A stretch of 64,000 bases of DNA from Rubritalea squalenifaciens DSM 18772 (GCF_900141815.1 NZ_FQYR01000004.1:62001-126000), one strand, 5' to 3'. Shown: positions 9,164 through 17,547, numbered from the stretch's first letter. The notes: generated by a model not told the origin, from the letters alone. Program-made: numbers and translations.

Positions 9164-10528
9164 ATGAAAGCTCTCACTCTGATCACGACTTTGGTTCTGT
9201 CGCTTCATCTTTTGGCGGCGGAGAAGCCGAATGTTCTCTTTATCATAGCGGATGACTTGAACGATTTTCCAACCTACATGGGGCGCTATCCGGATGCCAA
9301 GACTCCGAACCTTGATACGCTCGCAGCCAGAGGGATGGCGTTTCAGAATGCGCACTGCCAGTATCCTCTGTGTGGCCCTTCACGTGCCAGCTTCATGACG
9401 GGAATGCACCCGCTCACATTGGGCTACACTACCCACATGACAGATGAGGCGCTGCAGAAGAAGGCGGGGCAGATGGGCACGAGCCTGCTGCATTCGTATT
9501 TTTCCAAGCATGGCTACAAGACGATGGCTGTGGGTAAAATTTGTCATAAGCACGTGCCCAAGGGGAGTGTCGACCTCTCTGGCGGAAGGGGTGATTTTTC
9601 GGCAGGACTGGGACGGCTGGGCAAGCATTGGAACGTGAAGGGGACTTCAACTGACTGGGCTGCAGCACCTGAGAAGGACGTGCAGATGCCTGACTATGAA
9701 GCAGCCCAGTGGGCTATCGAGCGCCTACAGGAGAAGCACGAGAAGCCCTTCATGCTGATGGTCGGTTTTTTGCGTCCTCACGTGCCCTGGTATGTGCCGC
9801 AGAAGTGGTATGACCTCTATCCGGATGTGAACACGCTGACAAAGCCTCCTTATAGGAAAGATGACCTGAATGACGTGCCCGAGATTTCCAAAAAGTTGAA
9901 TATCGATCCCCGTATGCCCACCACGGAGGAGTTGAAGCTGAGGGGGCAGTGGGGAGATCTACTCCAGTCCTATCTGGCCTGTGCCAGCTTTACGGACCAC
10001 TACATTGGTGAGGTGCTAAAAGCTCTGGAGGACAGTCCGTACAAGGAAAATACGATCATCGTGCTCATCTCAGACCATGGTTACCACATGGGGGAGAAGA
10101 ATACCTTTCAAAAGCACTCCTTGTGGGAGCGTTCTTCTCATGTGCCGATGGTGATTGCTGGTCCTGGAGTAAAGCCCGGCCAAAGTAGCAAGGCGCCAGT
10201 GGGGTTGATCGACCTTTACCCGACTCTGCTAGATCTCTGCGGACTACCTGCCAATGCCAAGAACGAGGGGAACAGTCTGCTGCCTTTGATCCAGGATCCC
10301 GATCTGAAATGGGAGCATCCCGTGCTTACCAGCTGGCAGGGCAACAATATCGCTGTGCAGGACGAACAGTACCGTTACATCCGCTACGATAGTGGTGAGG
10401 AAGAACTCTACGATCATAGCAAAGACCTGAATGAATGGAACAATCTGGCGACGGACCCTAGACTCGATGGGGTTAAAAAGAGGCTTGCCGCGGAAATGCT
10501 TCAACCCAAAGCCAAGCCTGAGCGATAG
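9164..10528 (+). CDS. Sulfatase, iduronate-2-sulfatase-like
   Basis: 454 residues with a signal peptide (1-18, ending LLAAE). It begins with KPNVLFIIADDLND (metal-binding Asp pair of the alkaline-phosphatase superfamily). CGPSRASFMTG is the C-x-P-S-R site whose Cys is converted to formylglycine. VGFLRPHVPWYVPQKWYDLY and ISDHGYHMGE are typical of the iduronate-2-sulfatase (S1_7-like) branch. It would remove sulfate esters from algal or animal polysaccharides in the periplasm. The sulfatase-modifying enzyme is not in the window. Its stop is five bases from the stop of the convergent gene. Confidence 0.9.
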   Translation: MKALTLITTLVLSLHLLAAEKPNVLFIIADDLNDFPTYMGRYPDAKTPNLDTLAARGMAFQNAHCQYPLCGPSRASFMTGMHPLTLGYTTHMTDEALQKKAGQMGTSLLHSYFSKHGYKTMAVGKICHKHVPKGSVDLSGGRGDFSAGLGRLGKHWNVKGTSTDWAAAPEKDVQMPDYEAAQWAIERLQEKHEKPFMLMVGFLRPHVPWYVPQKWYDLYPDVNTLTKPPYRKDDLNDVPEISKKLNIDPRMPTTEELKLRGQWGDLLQSYLACASFTDHYIGEVLKALEDSPYKENTIIVLISDHGYHMGEKNTFQKHSLWERSSHVPMVIAGPGVKPGQSSKAPVGLIDLYPTLLDLCGLPANAKNEGNSLLPLIQDPDLKWEHPVLTSWQGNNIAVQDEQYRYIRYDSGEEELYDHSKDLNEWNNLATDPRLDGVKKRLAAEMLQPKAKPER

Positions 10529-10533
10529 CAGTG

Positions 10534-11457
10534 CTACCTAGAGGCATTCATCAGCATGTCCCGGAGCTGGGAGGCTGCTGTGAGGGCGACGTTGACCTGA
10601 GGCTCGGTGATCTCCTGGGCCTTCTCATTGAGGAGGGCTGGGTGGGTGAGTTCTGCGCTGAGCGGGGACCCTGGAGATTGGGTGAACTGGGTATTGCTTT
10701 TGAGAGTTTCTAGCAGCTGAGGGTCGCCGGAGAGGGTGGTCCAGTCGTTTGCCTCTGCGGCGGTGGCGTCTGGCTTTTCTTTGAGCACGATCAGGGCGAG
10801 GAGTGTTTCTTTCTCACCGAGCAGCTGCTGTCTGGTGTCTGCGAGGTGGCCTGAAAGATCCTTGCGAGCCGGGGCTAGGATGAAACGGAGGGTGGTTTCC
10901 GGTTTGAATTCGGCAAGGGAGCGGATGACGGAGGGGATGATGGCGAGCTTAGCGGCATTGCCGCGCGTTTTCTCGCCTTCCAGCTCGATGAGAACAGCGA
11001 TGACCTGGCGCTCTTGCTTCAGGGGGAGGACTTTGTTTTCGAGTTTGTCCTTCTGGTATTTGGTGATGTCGACGTAGGACTGGTAGACGGTCTTTTCGTC
11101 GATGTTCGTGCTTTTGACTTTCTGGAACTGGAGGCCGGTGCCGCCGGGGCTGACGACGCCTTCGATAAATCGGCGTGTGGAGCGGATATTCTTGCGGCCG
11201 AGTTCACTCTCCATGTTGCGCTCGCCGATGACGAGGGCGCCATCCATGGCAGTGCCGATGTCCTGCACATTGAGTTCTACGGCGACTTTGAAGGCAGCTT
11301 GTTCCTGCTCGATCTGGTCTTTGCGCAGGTGCTGGACAAGGCTGGTGATGGTGCCGACGGCAAGCCCGATAGGGAGGAGCATGAGCAGCCACCAGTATTT
11401 GCGGGCACTACGTTGGTTGATTTGCTCCTCGGTGTGATCTGGTGAGTGGTTATCCAT
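10534..11457 (-). CDS. Membrane-anchored M28-peptidase-like protein without metal ligands
   Basis: 307 residues from the ATG that overlaps the lpxB stop by eight bases. One membrane segment (about residues 20-40, WWLLMLLPIGLAVGTITSLV) precedes a soluble domain. Its order of elements resembles M28 aminopeptidases: GERNMES and FIEGVVSPGGTGLQFQKV, then QVIAVLIELEG where the family has its His-x-Asp strand, then RGNAAKLAIIPSVIRSLAEF where the family has GANDNASG followed by the helix, then ETTLRFILAPA for the RTLRFVAF strand. The zinc ligands are absent, so this is likely a non-catalytic scaffold. Coupling to lpxB suggests envelope work. The fold assignment is inference. Confidence 0.55.
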   Translation of the reverse strand: MDNHSPDHTEEQINQRSARKYWWLLMLLPIGLAVGTITSLVQHLRKDQIEQEQAAFKVAVELNVQDIGTAMDGALVIGERNMESELGRKNIRSTRRFIEGVVSPGGTGLQFQKVKSTNIDEKTVYQSYVDITKYQKDKLENKVLPLKQERQVIAVLIELEGEKTRGNAAKLAIIPSVIRSLAEFKPETTLRFILAPARKDLSGHLADTRQQLLGEKETLLALIVLKEKPDATAAEANDWTTLSGDPQLLETLKSNTQFTQSPGSPLSAELTHPALLNEKAQEITEPQVNVALTAASQLRDMLMNASR

Positions 11458-12580
11458 TGATAGTCTTGACGATGGCGTTCGCGGCGCGCTGGTGGCAGCC
11501 AGGCTCGCCGAGCTTGGCGGCGGTGGCTGCGAGTTCTGCCTGTATTTCGGCGGCGAACTTGGCATCGGTCATGAATTTTTCAAGTGCTTGCTGGATATGA
11601 CACGGATCTGCATCTCCCTGGATGAATTCTTCCACCACGCCCTTGCCCGCGAGGATATTCACGAGGCCGATGTAGTCCACCTTCACCAGCATCTTGCCGA
11701 TGAAGTAGGTGGGCCAGGCAATGCGGTAGATCAGGCAGTAGGGCAGGCCGAACCAAGCGGCCTCGAGAGTGGCGGTGCCGCTGGCGATGACGCCACAGGC
11801 TGCCTGCTGCATGAGGGCATGGCTGTCACCAGTGGAGATAGTAATGTAGTCTTCCTTCAGCTTGGCCTTCTCCAGGATCTCCTGCATCTGATGTGCCAGC
11901 TTGGGAGAGGCTGCCGGGGCCTGGAAGCGCCACTCGGGGTGCTCCGTGTGCATGCGGCGGGCGGCTTCCACCATGACGGGGAAAAGGCGGGCGACTTCGC
12001 GCTCGCGGCTGCCGGGGAAGAGGCCGATGAGTTCCGGGTCGCGCTCGGTCTCGATTTTCTTTTCCTCCAGCTCGTCGACGATCGGGTGTCCGACGAATTC
12101 GGTGGGGAGACCGGCGGGCTCAAAAATCTCTTTCTCGAAGGGGAAGATGCAGAGCATCTGATCGAGAATGTGAGCCATCTTGGGAATGCGGCCTTTGTTC
12201 CAGGCCCAGACCTGCGGAGAGATGTAATAAATGATCTTGGTGGATGGCAGGGCCTCGTGCACAGCCTTGGCCATGCGCAGATTGAAACCCGGGTAGTCGA
12301 TCAGGATGAGGGCGTCCGGCTTGCTGGCGATGATGTCTGCCAGGATGATCTGGAATTTCTTCTTAAACCAGCCGTAGCGCTTGAGCACCTCCCAGATGCC
12401 CATGACGGCGGCGTCCTCCACCCAGTCCTGGATTTTTCCTCCGCTGGCCTCGCGCATCTGCGGGCCGCCGTATCCGAGGCACTGGAGCTCGGGAAGCTTC
12501 TCGACGAGGGCGTGAATGAGCTCGGCGCCATGAGTGTCGCCGCTTACTTCGCCAGAGAGTAGATAGATAGTTTTCGCCAT
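11450..12580 (-). CDS. lpxB: Lipid-A-disaccharide synthase
   Basis: 376 residues. It joins UDP-2,3-diacylglucosamine and 2,3-diacylglucosamine 1-phosphate to form the lipid A disaccharide (GT19 family), a peripheral enzyme at the inner membrane. Recognisable motifs: LLSGEVSGDTHGAEL at the start, CLGYGGPQMREASG, YYISPQVWAWNKGR, GLFPGSREREVARLFPVM and the UDP-binding ASGTATLEAAWFGLPYCLIYR. Length agrees with the family. The start of the downstream membrane protein overlaps its stop, indicating co-translation. Presence of lpxB implies the organism makes lipopolysaccharide. Confidence 0.95.
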   Translation of the reverse strand: MAKTIYLLSGEVSGDTHGAELIHALVEKLPELQCLGYGGPQMREASGGKIQDWVEDAAVMGIWEVLKRYGWFKKKFQIILADIIASKPDALILIDYPGFNLRMAKAVHEALPSTKIIYYISPQVWAWNKGRIPKMAHILDQMLCIFPFEKEIFEPAGLPTEFVGHPIVDELEEKKIETERDPELIGLFPGSREREVARLFPVMVEAARRMHTEHPEWRFQAPAASPKLAHQMQEILEKAKLKEDYITISTGDSHALMQQAACGVIASGTATLEAAWFGLPYCLIYRIAWPTYFIGKMLVKVDYIGLVNILAGKGVVEEFIQGDADPCHIQQALEKFMTDAKFAAEIQAELAATAAKLGEPGCHQRAANAIVKTING

Positions 12581-12674
12581 CGGACTTCGCTTGTATAAAT
12601 GAAAATAAGAAAAAGCTAAGATCTAAATGCCATGGGAGGTGATTTTTGGGGCGAGGGGCGATGGGGCAGGGATA

Positions 12675-12704
12675 GAAAAAAGGCCACCCAGTGTTAGGCG
12701 GCCT
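12675..12704 (-). terminator. Rho-independent terminator after yajC
   Basis: On the minus strand AGGCCGCC (12704-12697) pairs with GGTGGCCT (12688-12681), with one G-U pair, and is followed by TTTTTT. It closes the tgt-yajC unit. Confidence 0.8.
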
Positions 12705-12729
12705 GTGAAATACGTGTCTGAAGAAGGGA

Positions 12730-13059
12730 TTACTTCTTCTCCTCTTTGAGCACCTTGCCGGAGTCTTTACCGAGGATGGTAGCGATGGCGGACTTGTCGA
12801 ACTTGAGGAACTGGTTGTCTGCTACGCGGATGGAGACTGTCTTCTCGCTGACTGCATTGACGGTGCCGTGGAGGCCGCCGATGGTGATGACGTCGTCACC
12901 TTTCTTGAGGGAGTCCTGCTTGGCGCGGAGCTCTTTCTGGCGCTTCTGCTGTGGACGGATGAGGACGACCCACATGACCACGAAGAGAAGGGCCATCATG
13001 ATGAGGCTACCGTATGGGTTGCCGTCGCCTTGAGCGAGAATGTTGAATGTGTTGATCAT
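12730..13059 (-). CDS. yajC: Preprotein translocase accessory subunit YajC
   Basis: 109 residues, the usual YajC size. A membrane helix (about 18-37, SLIMMALLFVVMWVVLI) is followed directly by the family signature RPQQKRQKELR, then a small beta domain (LKKGDDVITIGGLHGTVNAV). YajC associates with SecD-SecF at the Sec translocon. It starts four bases after the tgt stop, the common tgt-yajC arrangement. The secD gene that often follows is not here: a terminator comes instead. Confidence 0.95.
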   Translation of the reverse strand: MINTFNILAQGDGNPYGSLIMMALLFVVMWVVLIRPQQKRQKELRAKQDSLKKGDDVITIGGLHGTVNAVSEKTVSIRVADNQFLKFDKSAIATILGKDSGKVLKEEKK

Positions 13060-13062
13060 AGT

Positions 13063-14238
13063 TTATTGTTCTTTGTGAGAATTGTAGCGGGTGATGAATG
13101 CATCCTTGAATTCGGCGAAGGTGCCGGCCTCGATCGCCTCCCGGCTTTGCTGCATGAGCCTGAGGTAGAAATGCAGATTGTGGAAAGAAAGCAATCTTAA
13201 AGCCAGCATTTCCTTGGCACGCCAGAGGTGGCGGATGTAGCTGCGTGAGAAGCGGGCCACGCTGGGGTGGGTGTACTCGGTAAGGGGACGCTGGTCGAAC
13301 TCGAACTCCTTGTTCTTGATGTGGATTGGGCCGTCCTCCGTGAAGGCGAGACCGTGGCGGGCCACGCGAGTCGGCATCACGCAGTCGAACATGTCGACGC
13401 CGCGGGCAATCATTTCCAGCATCTGCGGCGGGGTGCCGAGGCCCATGGCGTAACGGGGCTTGTCTGCCGGGAGGTGCGGTACAGCGTTGTCGATCGCGCG
13501 GATCATCTCGTGCTCCGGCTCACCGACGGAGATGCCGCCGACCGCATAGCCGTCGAATCCGATCTCGATGAGTTCCTTGGCGGATTGTTCACGTAGTTCA
13601 GCGTAGCTGGAGCCCTGGACGATGCCGAAGGCGAGCTGGCGAGGCTGTGGCATGGGGCTCTCGCCCAAAAGGGAAGGCTCGGTCATCCAGGGGACGATCT
13701 TGGAAGCATTTTCCTCGTGCCATTCCTTGCAGCGCTTGGCCCAGCGTGTGGTGAGAGCCAGCGAGTCTGCGGCGTATTTTTCCTCGCATGGATAAGGTGG
13801 GCACTCGTCGAAGAGCATGGCGATGTCTGAGCCTAGAGTGGCCTGGATCTCCATGCTGGTCTCCGGGGAGAGCATCATCTTGGAGCCGTCGAGGTGGTTG
13901 GCGAACTGCACGCCTTCCTCGGAAATCTTTCTGAGCTTGGCCAGCGACCAAACCTGGAAGCCGCCGGAGTCCGTCAGGATCGGTTTGTCCCAGGTGGAGA
14001 ACTGGTGCAGACCCTTGGCCGCGCGGATGACATCGAGTCCCGGGCGAAGGTTCAGGTGGTAGGTATTGCCCAGGATAATCTGGGAGCCGAGGTCGAGCAA
14101 GTCATCCGGATGCAGGGTCTTGACGGTGCCCTGGGTGCCGACGGGCATGAAGATAGGCGTCTCAATCACACCGTGCGCAGTCGTGAGCCTGCCGCGGCGC
14201 GCCTTGGTTTCCTTGTCTGTCTGGATGAGTTCGAACAT
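13063..14238 (-). CDS. tgt: Queuine tRNA-ribosyltransferase lacking the zinc cysteines
   Basis: 391 residues from the ATG at 14238; an upstream alternative adds 15 unrelated residues. It exchanges guanine-34 for preQ1 in tRNAs of Asp, Asn, His and Tyr. Core motifs are intact: TPIFMPVGTQGTVK, LTDSGGFQVWSL (Asp90), NHLDGSKM, AVGGISVGEP and GVDMFDCVMPTR (Asp282/Asp285). The zinc site is altered: where bacterial enzymes carry C-x-C-x2-C before YSRAYL, residues 319-332 (LTEYTHPSVARFSR) contain no Cys, although the His of FHNLHFY (His353) remains. Activity is likely but structural zinc is probably absent. It is followed four bases later by yajC. Confidence 0.93.
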   Translation of the reverse strand: MFELIQTDKETKARRGRLTTAHGVIETPIFMPVGTQGTVKTLHPDDLLDLGSQIILGNTYHLNLRPGLDVIRAAKGLHQFSTWDKPILTDSGGFQVWSLAKLRKISEEGVQFANHLDGSKMMLSPETSMEIQATLGSDIAMLFDECPPYPCEEKYAADSLALTTRWAKRCKEWHEENASKIVPWMTEPSLLGESPMPQPRQLAFGIVQGSSYAELREQSAKELIEIGFDGYAVGGISVGEPEHEMIRAIDNAVPHLPADKPRYAMGLGTPPQMLEMIARGVDMFDCVMPTRVARHGLAFTEDGPIHIKNKEFEFDQRPLTEYTHPSVARFSRSYIRHLWRAKEMLALRLLSFHNLHFYLRLMQQSREAIEAGTFAEFKDAFITRYNSHKEQ

Positions 14239-14404
14239 GGCTTTGCTTGCAGGACTTGTGGGGCAGGTGGGGGGGAGATGCAAGTTTTACCCGATATTGA
14301 TAGCAAAATCAGGGTGTCATGGGCGATTGGGAAAGAAGGATAAGCTGGTTTGCTTGGGAAGAAAGTAGCTTTACCGGGACATTGGATTGTATTAGGCTTT
14401 ATGC

Positions 14405-14623
14405 ATGAACGAGAGAATTACCTTTAACCCGAAGCAGTGCGGTGGCAGGCCATGCATCCGGGGGATGAGGATCCGGGTCAAGGATGTCCTGGACTTGCTG
14501 GCAGCTAATGTATCGCGGTCCGAAATACTCGAAGATTACCCGTATCTTGAGAGTGAGGATATCGATGCTTGCTTGGTTTATGCTGCCGCCGAAGCTGATC
14601 ACCCTGTTCTTCTTGCTCAATAG
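14405..14623 (+). CDS. DUF433 antitoxin-like protein
   Basis: 72 residues. It matches DUF433 small proteins: ITFNPKQCGGRPCIRGMRIRVKDVLDLLA is the family core, a helix-turn-helix with an N-terminal strand, followed by ILEDYPYLESEDIDACLVYAA. DUF433 genes nearly always precede a DUF5615 PIN-like toxin and are taken to be the antitoxin and autorepressor. The partner starts three bases after this stop, so the two form one transcript. Confidence 0.88.
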   Translation: MNERITFNPKQCGGRPCIRGMRIRVKDVLDLLAANVSRSEILEDYPYLESEDIDACLVYAAAEADHPVLLAQ

Positions 14624-14625
14624 GT

Positions 14626-14958
14626 ATGCGCTTCCTTGTCGATGCCCAGCTGCCTTCTGCCTTGGCGCGATATTTGGCAAGTCTTGGACATCAGGCCGAG
14701 CACGTCTCGGATGTTGGTATGCTGGATGCGGACGATTCGCCCATCTGGGATTACGCGGTGGCATGCGGAGCTATTGTCTTGACCAAAGATGAGGATTTCC
14801 CGCATCGCCTCAGTCAAGCGCCTCTCAAAGCTCCAGTTGTTGTCTGGCTCAGAGTGGGTAATGCAAGTCGAAGGGCTTTGTTAGAGTGGTTCGGGCCGCT
14901 GTTGCCAAACATTGTGTTGCTAATTGAAAATGGCGAGAAGCTCATTGAGGTGCGTTAG
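14626..14958 (+). CDS. DUF5615 PIN-like toxin
   Basis: 110 residues. MRFLVDAQLPSALARYL carries the first acidic residue of the Mut7-C/PIN-like fold. DADDSPIWDYAVACGAIVLTKDEDF has the D-x-x-I-x-x-x-A and TKDxDF signature of DUF5615, followed by VVVWLRVGN. PIN-like folds are metal-dependent RNases, so it is probably the toxin of the pair with the DUF433 protein. The pair looks complete. RNase activity is inferred from the fold. Confidence 0.88.
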   Translation: MRFLVDAQLPSALARYLASLGHQAEHVSDVGMLDADDSPIWDYAVACGAIVLTKDEDFPHRLSQAPLKAPVVVWLRVGNASRRALLEWFGPLLPNIVLLIENGEKLIEVR

Positions 14959-15155
14959 GTGGGCTGTTGCGTGAGTAGTATTAAATTGATGGTGCGGGTC
15001 AGTGGCGAGCGGGCTTTGAATTGGGAGAGTTTGTCAGTGCTATCTATTTACTGAAAGTAGAGAGCTTATCTCAGGAATTGAGCTTGAATCTCTGATAGAT
15101 CCATTCGTTGCCGATGCAATAAGGCGTAGGGTTGAGTGACCTAGGCTATCCGTGT

Positions 15156-15190
15156 AAAAAAATCAGCCCCCGTGTGAGACGGAGGCTGAT
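15156..15190 (-). terminator. Rho-independent terminator of the DHDPS-family gene
   Basis: On the minus strand ATCAGCCTCCGT (15190-15179) pairs with ACGGGGGCTGAT (15173-15162) around a five-base loop and is followed by TTTTTT. The 200 bases between here and the DUF5615 stop hold nothing recognisable. Confidence 0.85.
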
Positions 15191-15238
15191 CCAGCTTGTA
15201 GAGTGTGAGTGTACAGCTGTTAGCGGAGAGGGGGGAGG

Positions 15239-16180
15239 TTAAGCGTCTTTGCCTTCCCAGGAGCTCCACCAGTTGCGGAAGAGAGCGTGCTGCTGGTTGA
15301 GGTAGGCTTCCTGGGCCGGGCTGAGTTTATCAGTCGGGTTGATGTGGTATTTGTACTCTTCGTGACCTTCGAGAACCATGAGGTGCTTGTAGTAGAGCAC
15401 GAGGTCTGGCTTCTCATCGAAGGTGGAGAGAACGTTCATGGCTTCGCTGAGCTCGAGAGCGTAGCGGCGTGCGGTAGCATCGCCAGCAGCGGCGCGCTTG
15501 CAGAGCTCGACCATTTTAAGAACTTCCTTAGGAAGGGCACAGCCGACACCGGTGATGGCGCCACCGGCGCCGCAGTTGACGAAGCCGTGGTAAGCGCCGG
15601 TATCGACACCCACCATGAGGGTGAGGTCGTCGCGGCCTGTGGTGATGTTCTCAGCAGCGTAGCTCATTGGGGCTGCGCCACCGAATTCCTTGAAGCCGAT
15701 AAGTTGTGGGTACTTCTCGTTGAGTTTGAAGAAGAGGTCAGCCTTGGTTTCGAAACCGTAGTAAGGGCTGTTGTAGATGACGGCTGGAAGATCCGGTCCG
15801 CCTGCCTCCAGGATGGCTACGAAGTGGTTGTACTGGGCAATCGGTGTGGCACCGCGAGAAAGTACGCGAGGAATGACCATGAGACCGTGTGCGCCGACTT
15901 CACGGGCGTGAGCTGCGTGGGCTGCGGCGTAGCGGGTGTTTTGGGCACCTGTACCTACGATTACCTTGATACCAGCATCGACGAGTGCCTTCACACCAGT
16001 CATGCGCTGTTCTTCAGTAAGGAGTGGCCAGTCGCCCATGGAGCCGCAGTAAACTACGGAGTCCATGCCTGCGTCGATAAGGCTCTTGGCGGTGTTTACC
16101 AGTGCGTCGAAGTCGGGATTGCCCTCGGCGTCGCAAGGGGTCATCAGTGCGGGAATAGTTCCTGAGAAAATGTTACTCAT
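15239..16180 (-). CDS. DHDPS/NAL-family lyase, possible pyrroline-4-hydroxy-2-carboxylate deaminase
   Basis: 313 residues from the ATG at 16180; a TTG 63 bases upstream also fits but adds a basic tail outside the barrel. It is a TIM-barrel class I lyase: GTIPALMTPCDAEGNPDFDAL at the start, CGSMGDWPLLTEEQR, the Tyr of AVIYNSPYYGF, and the Schiff-base Lys in LIGFKEFGG. Family members include DapA, sialate lyase, KDG dehydratase and the hydroxyproline-pathway deaminase. A hydroxyproline epimerase and alpha-ketoglutarate semialdehyde dehydrogenase lie 5-8 kb away, so that role is the best guess. It has its own terminator and no operon partner. Confidence 0.75.
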   Translation of the reverse strand: MSNIFSGTIPALMTPCDAEGNPDFDALVNTAKSLIDAGMDSVVYCGSMGDWPLLTEEQRMTGVKALVDAGIKVIVGTGAQNTRYAAAHAAHAREVGAHGLMVIPRVLSRGATPIAQYNHFVAILEAGGPDLPAVIYNSPYYGFETKADLFFKLNEKYPQLIGFKEFGGAAPMSYAAENITTGRDDLTLMVGVDTGAYHGFVNCGAGGAITGVGCALPKEVLKMVELCKRAAAGDATARRYALELSEAMNVLSTFDEKPDLVLYYKHLMVLEGHEEYKYHINPTDKLSPAQEAYLNQQHALFRNWWSSWEGKDA

Positions 16181-16574
16181 GCCAAGCATCATAGCAAAGC
16201 GGGTCTTGACGGATTCGGAGGCGGGAGCTGGTTTTTTTGGCAAGGAGGGTGGGTTTCATGCACAAGCCCAGTAATGGATCGGTATAGAACGTGGTGCGTT
16301 TCTTGACTGATAATGCTGGCGTTTATGGGAAAGGGCGTGGATTCTCAGGACCTTAGAGGGATTGGGGAATCGGAATAATCGCTAGCTTCAGGATGCTGAC
16401 GAGAGGGGGAAATGGCTGTATTTATAGGGAGGTGGCGGGAGTGGAGAGTTTATAATAACTGGGTTTTTCCACGGCCTCTCCGGCTTGTGTCATATCTGAC
16501 ACTAGAAATGATAACTTTGTGCTTGCTATCGGTAGACAATCGGCGTATTCGTTGATCAGGATAGAAATTCAGCA

Positions 16575-16754
16575 ATGAAAGCATTCACACCAAATATGAT
16601 TATCAAACGCTCCAAAGGCTCCTCCGTTGAGTCCTTCGGCGCTATGATGTTTGGTGGTTCCTCCATTATTTCCAAGCGCTCCTATTCCAAGTATTTTTGG
16701 ATGGGCCATGGTTTCAACTCCAAACAGAAAGGAAGCCGCGAGCTGCATACGTAA
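16575..16754 (+). CDS. Small orphan protein (59 aa)
   Basis: ATG at 16575 to TAA at 16754 encodes 59 residues, rich in Ser, Lys and aromatic residues (MKAFTPNMIIKRSKGSS, then SFGAMMFGGSSIISKRSYSK, then YFWMGHGFNSKQKG). No signal peptide, membrane helix or known motif. It is flanked upstream by a 390-base non-coding stretch and followed 29 bases later by a perfect terminator, so it looks like an independent transcription unit. A weak AGGA lies about 14 bases before the ATG. Its biased composition and tight boundaries favour a real gene; no function is proposed. Confidence 0.55.
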   Translation: MKAFTPNMIIKRSKGSSVESFGAMMFGGSSIISKRSYSKYFWMGHGFNSKQKGSRELHT

Positions 16755-16783
16755 GTAAATAAAGACCATATGAAACTTATCGC

Positions 16784-16817
16784 AGCTCGCATTCCGAAAA
16801 CGGAAGCGAGCTTTTTT
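16784..16817 (+). terminator. Strong Rho-independent terminator
   Basis: AGCTCGC, a bulged A and TTCCG (16784-16796), loop AAAA, then CGGAA and GCGAGCT (16801-16812), followed by TTTTT. It is the clearest terminator in this part of the window and follows the 59-residue gene. Confidence 0.85.
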
Positions 16818-17116
16818 AGTTTTGATAAGGTCGACTCAACGGAAACGTATTCAGAATAGAACGAATATTTAGACCATCCTAGCCAGGCATCTTGCCAGAA
16901 CTCAGCCACCTCGATTGAGCGGATCCCTCGATTCGAGTATATGACAAAAACAAACCATCGAGGCATCGACTAGATGCTAGCAGGGGTGTGCGTGTAGTTA
17001 TATCTCTATAGTTATAGGAATATATGTATAAGACATGCTAAAATGTTCAAATGAACTCGCGTTAGCGAATCCCCATCAACACCAAACAAGAAAACTTTTC
17101 CAATCCCACTTTAATT
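16818..17116. other. Intergenic stretch, probably promoter region of the next gene
   Basis: AT-rich, especially 16990-17045 (repeated TATA-like tracts). No believable gene on either strand. The last part presumably carries the promoter and 5' leader of the 120-residue gene at 17117. Confidence 0.45.
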
Positions 17117-17479
17117 ATGAAAAAGACATACAGAAACGAGCGCCTGACACAGCGCATGAGAGCCAGTGCAGGAGATGAACTGAGCCTCCTCGTTCATCTG
17201 ACACGCGCCGAGAAAATCGGCACCCGCATGCTACTTCGCAATCTCGTAGAGATCGTCAGCGACGATCCAGAACTGCTGGTAGATGTCGTACTCTTGTTGA
17301 CCGACACCAAGCGCAACAAGCGCGGTGAGGTCGCCATCGAAGAGTACAAGGAAGCTTACAAGGCAGTATTGAACGCCGAAGGGCTCCGCGGAGCGAGCGT
17401 TCTGGCATCAGCCATCGAGGAAGGTGCCAAGAAGGCAGGCTTTCCGCATCTGACCGCTCCAGAAGGTCAGGCCGCCTAA
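17117..17479 (+). CDS. Hypothetical helical protein (120 aa)
   Basis: A basic N-terminus (MKKTYRNERLTQRMRA) is followed by amphipathic helices (ELSLLVHLTRAEKIGTRMLLRNLVEIV, ELLVDVVLLLTDTKRNKRG, VAIEEYKEAYKAVLNAEG) and an Ala-rich tail. No membrane segment or cysteine. It may be a small regulatory or nucleic-acid-associated protein, but I do not recognise the family. Clean codon usage and length support a real gene. The imperfect hairpin at 17520-17547 could end its transcript. Confidence 0.6.
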   Translation: MKKTYRNERLTQRMRASAGDELSLLVHLTRAEKIGTRMLLRNLVEIVSDDPELLVDVVLLLTDTKRNKRGEVAIEEYKEAYKAVLNAEGLRGASVLASAIEEGAKKAGFPHLTAPEGQAA

Positions 17480-17519
17480 GAGGCCATAGCTATTTACAAT
17501 GTTGTTTGTTCGATTATGG

Positions 17520-17547
17520 GGGGAGATTCGCGAGAGCGGGTCTCCCC
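17520..17547 (+). terminator. Inverted repeat, possible terminator
   Basis: GGGGAGA (17520-17526) pairs with TCTCCCC (17541-17547) around a 14-base loop. Only a weak T-rich stretch (TTGAAGTTTTA) follows, so terminator function is uncertain. Confidence 0.45.

Noticed and set aside
11492..12562. 356-codon open frame opposite lpxB
   Set aside because: It is the antisense of a strong lpxB gene, with composition typical of GC-driven shadow frames and no recognisable domain.
15287..16165. 292-codon frame opposite the DHDPS-family gene
   Set aside because: Shadow of a well supported lyase; Cys- and Val-rich with no motif.
16682..16966. 94-codon minus-strand frame
   Set aside because: It runs through the terminator at 16784-16817 and the small orphan gene; no family.
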